Positions 4,070 through 8,575 of a stretch of 8,575 nucleotides of DNA are shown here, piece by piece. The position numbers and the translations under genes are program-made. The notes beneath the pieces were generated by a model that did no database searches, had not been told where the DNA came from, and was given only the letters and a program-made list of their open reading frames with translations. How positions within the stretch are numbered: the stretch's first letter is position 1; every line of letters begins with the position of its first letter. The DNA comes from Oscillospiraceae bacterium (GTDB lineage: Bacteria; Bacillota; Clostridia; Oscillospirales; Acutalibacteraceae). The stretch lies in assembly GCA_003505905.1 (NCBI GenBank), contig DNXM01000005.1, positions 1 to 8,575 on the forward strand. The letters run 5' to 3'.

Positions 4070-5937
4070 GTTATTTTGCAAAAGAAACGGATGTTGCCGT
4101 TATCGGCGCCGGCCATGCGGGAATTGAAGCTGCTTTAGCGGCATCCCGATTGGGCTGTGAAACGGTTGTGTTTGCCGTCAATTTGGATTCGGTCGGCAAT
4201 ATGCCATGCAATCCGTCCATCGGCGGCACCTCAAAAGGGCACTTGGTGCGTGAAATTGATGCGCTCGGCGGAGAAATGGGAACGGCGGCTGACCGAAATA
4301 CCCTGCAAACCCGAATGCTTAACACGGGCAAAGGTCCTGCGGTGCACAGCCTGCGTGCACAGATTGACCGCAGGCATTACTGCGCTTACATGAAAAAAAC
4401 GCTTGAAGAGCAGGAACGACTGATGCTGATTCAAGCGGAAATTGTTTCGTTGACGCAGGATGAAAACGGCTTGTGGCATTTGTTGACCCGATTAGAAGCG
4501 GAATACACGGCAAAATGTGTTGTGATTGCAACCGGTACTTTTTTGGGCGGAAAGGTCTTTGTCGGCGATGTCAGCTATGAAAGCGGTCCGGACGGAATGT
4601 TTCCTGCCACCTTTTTGGCAAAATCGCTCAAAGAGCTTGGGCTTCCGACCCGTCGCTTCAAAACAGGCACACCACCACGCATCAATCGGCGCAGTATTGA
4701 TTTTTCCGAGCTGGATATTCAAGTGGGGGACGAGCACATTGTGCCGTTCAGCTTTGATAATCAAGTAGAAATTAAAAACACCGAGCCTTGCTATGTGACA
4801 TATACAAACGAAGAAACCAAGCGGATTATCATGGAAAACCTCCACCGTTCACCGCTGTACGGCGGAAAAATTGACGGTGTCGGTCCCCGTTATTGCCCGA
4901 GCATTGAAGATAAAATGGTGCGCTTTGCTGAAAAGGAGCGTCATCAGCTCTTCATTGAGCCTTGCGGAGCCGATACGGAAGAAATGTATCTGCAGGGCTT
5001 GTCTTCTTCTTTACCGGAAGAAGTACAGATGGCTTTTTTGCATACAATTAAGGGCATGGAGCACGCACAGGTCATGCGCACAGCGTATGCGATTGAATAT
5101 GACTGTGTCGATCCGCTGTCAATGGGTGCATCGTTGGAATTCCATGATTTTAGCGGTCTTTTCGGCGCCGGGCAGTTCAACGGCTCAAGCGGATACGAGG
5201 AAGCCGCCGCACAAGGCTTGGTGGCAGGCATTAACGCCGCACGAAAGGTGCAGGGGAAAGACCCCGTGATTTTAGACCGTGCCGGCTCATATATCGGTAC
5301 ACTGATTGACGATTTGGTGACAAAGGGCTGTTCCGACCCATATCGCATGATGACCTCCCGTTCGGAATACCGCCTGTTACTGCGTCAGGATAATGCCGAC
5401 CAACGCCTGACACCGATTGGTTACGAAATCGGCTTAATCAGCGAGGAGCGTTGGCAGCGTTACCGAGAAAAGCTCCGTTTAATTGAGCAGGAAGCGGAGC
5501 GTGTCCGCTTGGCGGTGGTTCACCCGAGCAAGGAACTTAACGATATGCTTGTTTCACGTGAAACATCACCGCTTGATATTGGTCTGCGCATGATTGAATT
5601 GCTCAAGCGTCCGCAGATTCGGTATGAGGATTTGACACCGTTTGACCCGAATCGACCCGATTTGCCTTATGAAATTTTTGAGCAGGTCGAAATATCGGTC
5701 AAATATGAGGGCTACCTCAAACGGCAGGAGGCACAGGTGGCGGAAATGCGCCGGTTGGAAGTGAAAAAACTGCCGAAGGATTTGGATTATTCAACCGTGG
5801 TCGGTTTGCGGCTAGAAGCGGTGGAGAAGCTGAATAAGGTGCGCCCCGAAAACATCGGTCAGGCATCCCGCATCAGCGGCGTCAGCCCGGCAGATATTTC
5901 CGTGCTGTTGATTCGCTTGGCTTCCAAACAGATTTGA
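4066..5937 (+). CDS. mnmG: tRNA uridine-34 5-carboxymethylaminomethyl modification enzyme MnmG
   Basis: MnmG is an FAD-dependent enzyme that, with the GTPase MnmE, installs the cmnm5 group on wobble U34 of several tRNAs. The protein has 623 residues, full length. Visible features are the FAD-binding GAGHAG (14-19), MPCNPSIGG (46-54) with C48, TGTPPR (200-205), GPRYCPSIEDK (273-283) with C277, FGAGQFNGSSGYEEAAAQG (366-384) and the C-terminal helical region that binds MnmE. C48 and C277 match the conserved MnmG cysteines. The GTG start fits the family N-terminus but has no strong Shine-Dalgarno and overlaps the TGA of a leader ORF. mnmE, its usual partner gene, is not in the window. Codons for residues 495-500 (LVSRET) contain a perfect parS. 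Confidence 0.97.
   Translation: MSYFAKETDVAVIGAGHAGIEAALAASRLGCETVVFAVNLDSVGNMPCNPSIGGTSKGHLVREIDALGGEMGTAADRNTLQTRMLNTGKGPAVHSLRAQIDRRHYCAYMKKTLEEQERLMLIQAEIVSLTQDENGLWHLLTRLEAEYTAKCVVIATGTFLGGKVFVGDVSYESGPDGMFPATFLAKSLKELGLPTRRFKTGTPPRINRRSIDFSELDIQVGDEHIVPFSFDNQVEIKNTEPCYVTYTNEETKRIIMENLHRSPLYGGKIDGVGPRYCPSIEDKMVRFAEKERHQLFIEPCGADTEEMYLQGLSSSLPEEVQMAFLHTIKGMEHAQVMRTAYAIEYDCVDPLSMGASLEFHDFSGLFGAGQFNGSSGYEEAAAQGLVAGINAARKVQGKDPVILDRAGSYIGTLIDDLVTKGCSDPYRMMTSRSEYRLLLRQDNADQRLTPIGYEIGLISEERWQRYREKLRLIEQEAERVRLAVVHPSKELNDMLVSRETSPLDIGLRMIELLKRPQIRYEDLTPFDPNRPDLPYEIFEQVEISVKYEGYLKRQEAQVAEMRRLEVKKLPKDLDYSTVVGLRLEAVEKLNKVRPENIGQASRISGVSPADISVLLIRLASKQI
5550..5565. promoter_or_regulatory. parS: parS site 2, inside mnmG
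   Basis: A second exact copy of TGTTTCACGTGAAACA lies within the mnmG coding sequence, about 1.55 kb from the first. The frame reads through it as LVSRET. A chance second perfect 16-mer is very unlikely, so it is almost certainly a functional ParB-loading site under dual selection. parS sites inside origin-proximal genes are known, for example inside Bacillus spo0J. Confidence 0.95.
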
Positions 5938-5952
5938 CGAAAGGAACGGCTT

Positions 5953-5970
5953 TTGCCACTTGACATATGA
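5953..5970 (+). CDS. five-codon mini-ORF coupled to rsmG
   Basis: AAAGGA (5940-5945) lies 7 nt before a TTG at 5953. The ORF reads MPLDI and stops at TGA 5968-5970, overlapping the rsmG ATG (5967-5969) as ATGA. The same AAAGGA is about 21 nt from the rsmG ATG, too far for normal use, and nothing nearer resembles a ribosome binding site. The layout repeats the one before mnmG. A five-codon ORF can arise by chance, so this is tentative. Confidence 0.35.
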   Translation: MPLDI

Positions 5971-6695
5971 TTGATACAGAACTTTTAGCAAAAGAAAGCT
6001 ATAATTTAGGGCTGAATCTGACGCAGGAGCAGTTAGCGCAGTTTGATCGCTTTGCCGAAATGTTGGATTATTGGAATAAGCAAATCAATTTGACCGCCAT
6101 CAAAGACCCGACGGAGATGGTATACAAGCATTTTGCCGATTCGCTCACGGCGCTGGCGGCGGTGCATATGCCACAGAACGCCATGTTTATTGATGTCGGC
6201 ACAGGCGGCGGCTTTCCGGGCTTGCCGATGTTGATTGCAAGACCAGACCTGCACGGCGTTATGTTGGACAGCACGCAGAAAAAGCTGATGTTTGTTGACC
6301 GTGTGTTGGACGGCTTGGATATGAGCAATCGAGGCAGAACCCTGCATTTGCGTGCGGAAGAAGCAGGTCAAAAGCTGAATTTCCGCAACCGTTTTGATTT
6401 TTCAGTGTCCCGTGCGGTGGCAAATCTGCGTGATTTGTCCGAATACTGCCTGCCGTTAACAAAGGTCGGCGGCACATTTGTTGCACTCAAGGGCAGTAAG
6501 GCGCAGGAGGAAATGGACGAGGCGAAGAACGCCATTCAAATCCTCGGCGGCGAAATTGTTGATGTGCAACGCTATTTTTTGGGCGAAATGGGCGAGCGAA
6601 ATGTTATTATCATCAAAAAAGTTTCGCCAACTCCCCCGAAATATCCCCGTGCTTCGGCAAAAATCGCAAAAGAACCGCTCGGAATGGCGAAATAA
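5967..6695 (+). CDS. rsmG: 16S rRNA guanine-N7 methyltransferase RsmG
   Basis: RsmG methylates N7 of a conserved guanine in the 530 loop of 16S rRNA using S-adenosylmethionine. The protein has 242 residues, a normal length. Motifs include WNKQINLTAI (36-45), KHFADSL (54-60), the SAM-binding DVGTGGGFPGLP (76-87), LDSTQKK (100-106), SRAVANL (148-154) and the basic C-terminal YPRASAKIAKEPL (226-238). The start must be ATG 5967 because an in-frame TGA lies two codons upstream. No Shine-Dalgarno is at normal distance, so coupling to the mini-ORF or to mnmG is likely; the gap to mnmG is 29 bp. In several bacteria loss of this gene gives low-level streptomycin resistance. It is the usual neighbour of mnmG and noc. 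Confidence 0.96.
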   Translation: MIDTELLAKESYNLGLNLTQEQLAQFDRFAEMLDYWNKQINLTAIKDPTEMVYKHFADSLTALAAVHMPQNAMFIDVGTGGGFPGLPMLIARPDLHGVMLDSTQKKLMFVDRVLDGLDMSNRGRTLHLRAEEAGQKLNFRNRFDFSVSRAVANLRDLSEYCLPLTKVGGTFVALKGSKAQEEMDEAKNAIQILGGEIVDVQRYFLGEMGERNVIIIKKVSPTPPKYPRASAKIAKEPLGMAK

Positions 6696-6708
6696 ACCGA
6701 ATATTTTG

Positions 6709-6730
6709 GCGTTTTTTGACGAACGCTTTT
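6709..6730 (+). terminator. weak terminator-like hairpin after rsmG
   Basis: GCGTT (6709-6713) pairs with AACGC (6722-6726) around an 8-nt loop, followed by TTTT. It starts 13 bp after the rsmG stop codon. The stem is only 5 bp and the T-tract short, so it would terminate weakly at most. A second, longer hairpin follows at once. Confidence 0.3.
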
Positions 6731-6732
6731 GC

Positions 6733-6761
6733 TGGACAGGCTCCGTTTTTTTTGGTACGAT
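6733..6761 (+). promoter_or_regulatory. candidate promoter for noc
   Basis: -35 TGGACA (6733-6738), a 17-bp spacer and -10 TACGAT (6756-6761), preceded by TGG as an extended -10. The -35 matches 5 of 6 consensus positions and the -10 matches 4 of 6. Transcription would start near 6768, about 47 nt before the noc ATG. The -35 lies in the left arm of the inverted repeat 6734-6787 and the -10 lies in its loop. Confidence 0.5.
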
Positions 6762-6795
6762 GCGTATCAGAACAGCGAAGCCTGTCCGATTTTTT
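6734..6795 (+). terminator. inverted repeat with T-tract, terminator enclosing a promoter
   Basis: GGACAGGCT (6734-6742) is perfectly complementary to AGCCTGTCC (6779-6787), a 9-bp stem extendable by one G-U pair. GA and six T (6790-6795) follow. The 36-nt loop contains a smaller TACG/CGTA hairpin and the -10 of the candidate noc promoter. RNA reading through from rsmG would contain both arms and could terminate. RNA started at the internal promoter would contain only the right arm and could not. Confidence 0.55.
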
Positions 6796-6814
6796 ACCGC
6801 AGAAAGGGAACGCC

Positions 6815-7657
6815 ATGAAAACCAAACATCAAGTGGCAGGTCACATCATTTTAATTGAGCAGGAACATATTTTTCCAAACCCGAATCAGCCTCGCCTGCG
6901 TTTTGATTTTGACGAACTGACGAGCTTGGCGGATAGCATTCGCCACAACGGGCTGTTGCAGCCGTTGACCGTGCGCCGCAAAGAGGACGAGGAAAATTTT
7001 GAATTGGTGGCAGGGGAACGCCGTTTGATTGCCGCCCGCATGGTCGGTTTGTCGAAAATTCCCTGCATCGTGATGGACATTTCCGATGAAAAATCCGCTA
7101 TTTTTTCTCTAATCGAAAATATACAACGGCAGGACATCGGCTTTTTTGAAGAAGCCCTTGCGATTGCCAAGTTGATTGACCATTATCATATTTCTCGTGA
7201 AGAACTATCAAATAAATTAGGTAAAGCACCCTCGACCATTTCCAACAAACTGCGTCTGCTGTGCCTGAGCGAAGAAATGCGCAATAAAATCGTAAGGGCG
7301 GATTTGACGGAACGGCACGCCAGAGCGTTGTTGAAATTAGAGGATGAAAAAATGCGCAGCCGTGCGTTGAGCATAATGGCGGACAAGCATTTGACGGTGG
7401 CGGAAAGCGAGCGCATGATTCAGCAAATGTTGGGTCGTTCGCCGAAAAGCCGAAAAATTCCGATAAAAAACCTGCGGGATGTTCGATTGTTTGTCAACAC
7501 GCTCAATCATGCGGTGGACACCATTCGCAAAGCCGGTATCGAAGCCGATTCCGTCAAAAGCGAAACGGAAGAGTACATCGAATATGTTGTGCGCATTCCC
7601 AAAATTGCGGGAACAACCCCGGTGCTCAAAGCCAAAGCATCGGCGGCTTCCATATAG
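6815..7657 (+). CDS. noc: Noc-like ParB-family DNA-binding protein
   Basis: ParB-family CTPase clamp protein, most like nucleoid occlusion factor Noc. It has 280 residues. The N-terminal CTP-binding domain has NPNQPR (22-27), GERRLIAA (67-74) and ENIQRQ (101-106). The helix-turn-helix is LSNKLGKAPSTISNKLRLL (131-149), and TERHARAL (165-172) follows. The C-terminal end, RDVRLFVNTLNHAVDTIRK to VVRIPK (221-264), resembles the Noc dimer domain. ATG 6815 has AGAAAGGG 6 nt upstream; the frame is open back to a TTG at 6716, but that would run through the terminator and promoter. With this start it lacks the short N-terminal amphipathic helix that tethers Bacillus Noc to membrane. Its place after rsmG favours noc. 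The parA-parB pair often found next does not follow, so a Spo0J/ParB role is the main alternative. Confidence 0.88.
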   Translation: MKTKHQVAGHIILIEQEHIFPNPNQPRLRFDFDELTSLADSIRHNGLLQPLTVRRKEDEENFELVAGERRLIAARMVGLSKIPCIVMDISDEKSAIFSLIENIQRQDIGFFEEALAIAKLIDHYHISREELSNKLGKAPSTISNKLRLLCLSEEMRNKIVRADLTERHARALLKLEDEKMRSRALSIMADKHLTVAESERMIQQMLGRSPKSRKIPIKNLRDVRLFVNTLNHAVDTIRKAGIEADSVKSETEEYIEYVVRIPKIAGTTPVLKAKASAASI

Positions 7658-7690
7658 ACCCATATCTTTCTCTTTCACACCCCACATCGG

Positions 7691-7738
7691 CAAAGGAGCA
7701 GACCGCAATCGGCCTGCTCCTTTGTCCGTTTATTTGTT
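7691..7738 (+). terminator. strong intrinsic terminator after noc
   Basis: CAAAGGAGCAG (7691-7701) and CTGCTCCTTTG (7714-7724) form a perfect 11-bp stem. The 12-nt loop can fold further as CCG-CAAT-CGG. It is followed by TCCGTTTATTTG and TTTTATTTTT, a long T-rich tail on the plus strand. It lies between the convergent noc gene and the minus-strand LamG gene. On the minus strand no T-run follows, so it mainly terminates noc, though the stem itself is shared. Confidence 0.85.
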
Positions 7739-8575
7739 TTATTTTTGTTCATAATAGGCTTTGAGGTTTTGGATTTCTTCCGTTGTCAATGCGTGGTCGA
7801 ACACCAGCAAATCGTCAAGCGTCAGTGGTGTGTGATTGCCGAAGTGAACGGCATCACGGGTGAGCGAAAGTCCGTTCGGAATCGGGCGTTCCGGTTGGCT
7901 CTCGATGTCTTTTTCAAAATCGTAATAGAACGCAATGCGGTTTGTTTTGCGGGATACGGTGCAGATAAAATGGAAAAAGTTATCGGCATAATTGATTGGC
8001 ATTGCACGCCAAAAGCCGATGGTTTCGTTGCCCAATCCGATGCGTGCTTCCAGTTCCATTTGGTGCGTCAAAAAGGCAAAGCCGAGGTCACAGCCGTTTT
8101 CGTCATCCTTTGTAGAAAACACGCACCACTTTTCGTTGTCTTCCGCTTCGGGCTTTTTAATCCAAGCACAAAAGCTGAAATCGTTTGTGCCGACATCAAT
8201 TCCCTGACCGTTCACAACGCAGTCATCCAGCGTGGCGGAGGAGCCGTAAAAACCCTGTGTAAAATACAGCTTGCCGTTGGCTTTTGCCTCGCTGCTCGTG
8301 ATTTCATCCTTGAGGTTGTCATCAAGCGGATAATAGCAAAGTGCGTGCGACAAATCAATATAATTGCCGAGTGATTTTTTGTCGGTCGGTGTCGGCAGAT
8401 TGGCTCGGTCGGAATATTTTTTGCGTCCGCCGTTGAAGCTTTCTTCTTTTCGTGCCTGCTTCGGTGCATCACGGAACAAACCGTTCGGCAAGTGCGCCGA
8501 CCAAGCTTCGGGCTGTTCAAGTCCGAGCGCATAGGCAACAACGGCGGGAATATCCCGCACCTCCGTGTCGCCGAA
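7739..8575 (-). CDS. LamG-domain protein, C-terminal part of a larger enzyme (partial)
   Basis: The 5' end lies beyond the window: the reading frame runs to the last base, leaving 278 codons. The first part, GDTEVRDIPAVVAYALGLEQ (after one residue), resembles the C-terminal end of alkaline-phosphatase/sulfatase-superfamily enzymes. That assignment is tentative because no metal-binding residues are in view. From about residue 75 to the end is a concanavalin-like LamG fold: HALCYYPLDDNLKDE, FSFCAWIKKP, NRIAFYYDFE and LTLDDLLVFDHALTTEEIQNL, the usual last strand and helix of the domain. LamG modules bind glycans or proteins, suggesting an exported or surface enzyme, but any signal peptide would lie outside the window. 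No sortase motif or C-terminal anchor is present. It converges on noc and shares no function with the origin genes. Confidence 0.8.
   Translation of the reverse strand, partial: FGDTEVRDIPAVVAYALGLEQPEAWSAHLPNGLFRDAPKQARKEESFNGGRKKYSDRANLPTPTDKKSLGNYIDLSHALCYYPLDDNLKDEITSSEAKANGKLYFTQGFYGSSATLDDCVVNGQGIDVGTNDFSFCAWIKKPEAEDNEKWCVFSTKDDENGCDLGFAFLTHQMELEARIGLGNETIGFWRAMPINYADNFFHFICTVSRKTNRIAFYYDFEKDIESQPERPIPNGLSLTRDAVHFGNHTPLTLDDLLVFDHALTTEEIQNLKAYYEQK

Noticed and set aside
6716..6814. 33-residue N-terminal extension of noc from TTG 6716
   Set aside because: No ribosome binding site, and it would translate through the terminator hairpin and promoter. ATG 6815 has AGAAAGGG at good distance.
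7745..8374. 209-codon plus-strand ORF antisense to the LamG gene
   Set aside because: The minus-strand frame gives a clear LamG-type domain; the plus-strand frame has no recognisable features and no ribosome binding site.
1..8575. CRISPR arrays, insertion sequences, phage genes or defence systems
   Set aside because: No direct repeats with regular spacers, no transposase or integrase motifs, and all genes except the LamG gene are core origin-region functions or a regulator.

Overview
The window is the replication-origin neighbourhood of a low-to-medium GC Gram-positive bacterium, most likely a member of the Clostridia (perhaps an Oscillospiraceae/Ruminococcaceae-type gut organism). This rests on the dnaA-dnaN-S4 gene order, the MnmG/RsmG/Noc-type proteins, purine-rich Shine-Dalgarno sites, frequent TTG/GTG starts and a CCA-encoding tRNA gene. 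Species cannot be fixed from the sequence alone.

Left edge to 476: a tRNA-Gly(CCC) gene on the minus strand with its own extended -10 promoter, then about 360 bp without a credible gene. That stretch holds a DnaA box, two inverted repeats and a near-consensus promoter for dnaA. The promoter overlaps an apparent upstream ATG, which puts the real dnaA start at 477.

477 to 3976: dnaA, a 264-bp dnaA-dnaN intergenic region that looks like the origin core (DnaA boxes followed by a triplet-repeat DnaA-trio-like array and an AT-rich unwinding stretch), then a tight run of dnaN, the S4-domain gene yaaA and a TetR-family regulator. recF, normally next after yaaA, is absent, and the TetR gene occupies its place.

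3977 to 7657: a perfect 16-bp parS palindrome, a 14-codon leader ORF lying over a strong hairpin, mnmG (with a second perfect parS inside its coding sequence), rsmG and a noc/parB-like gene. mnmG and rsmG both lack a usable Shine-Dalgarno of their own. Each is preceded by a short ORF with a good ribosome binding site whose TGA overlaps the next start codon (GTGA, ATGA). The noc gene has a promoter nested inside the loop of a terminator-like inverted repeat.

7658 to the end: a strong intrinsic terminator for noc, then on the minus strand the C-terminal part of a protein with a LamG-type domain behind what may be the tail of an alkaline-phosphatase/sulfatase-superfamily enzyme.

Together the genes cover initiation (DnaA, oriC), the clamp (DnaN), segregation or nucleoid occlusion (two parS sites, Noc/ParB) and translation-related RNA modification (MnmG, RsmG). 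In Bacillus these occupy two arms flanking dnaA; here they are in one co-oriented block. I see no clearly new defence or mobile system. The most interesting signals are regulatory: the DnaA-trio array, the coupled leader ORFs, the promoter inside a terminator loop, and a Noc-like protein without the usual N-terminal membrane helix beside canonical parS sites.
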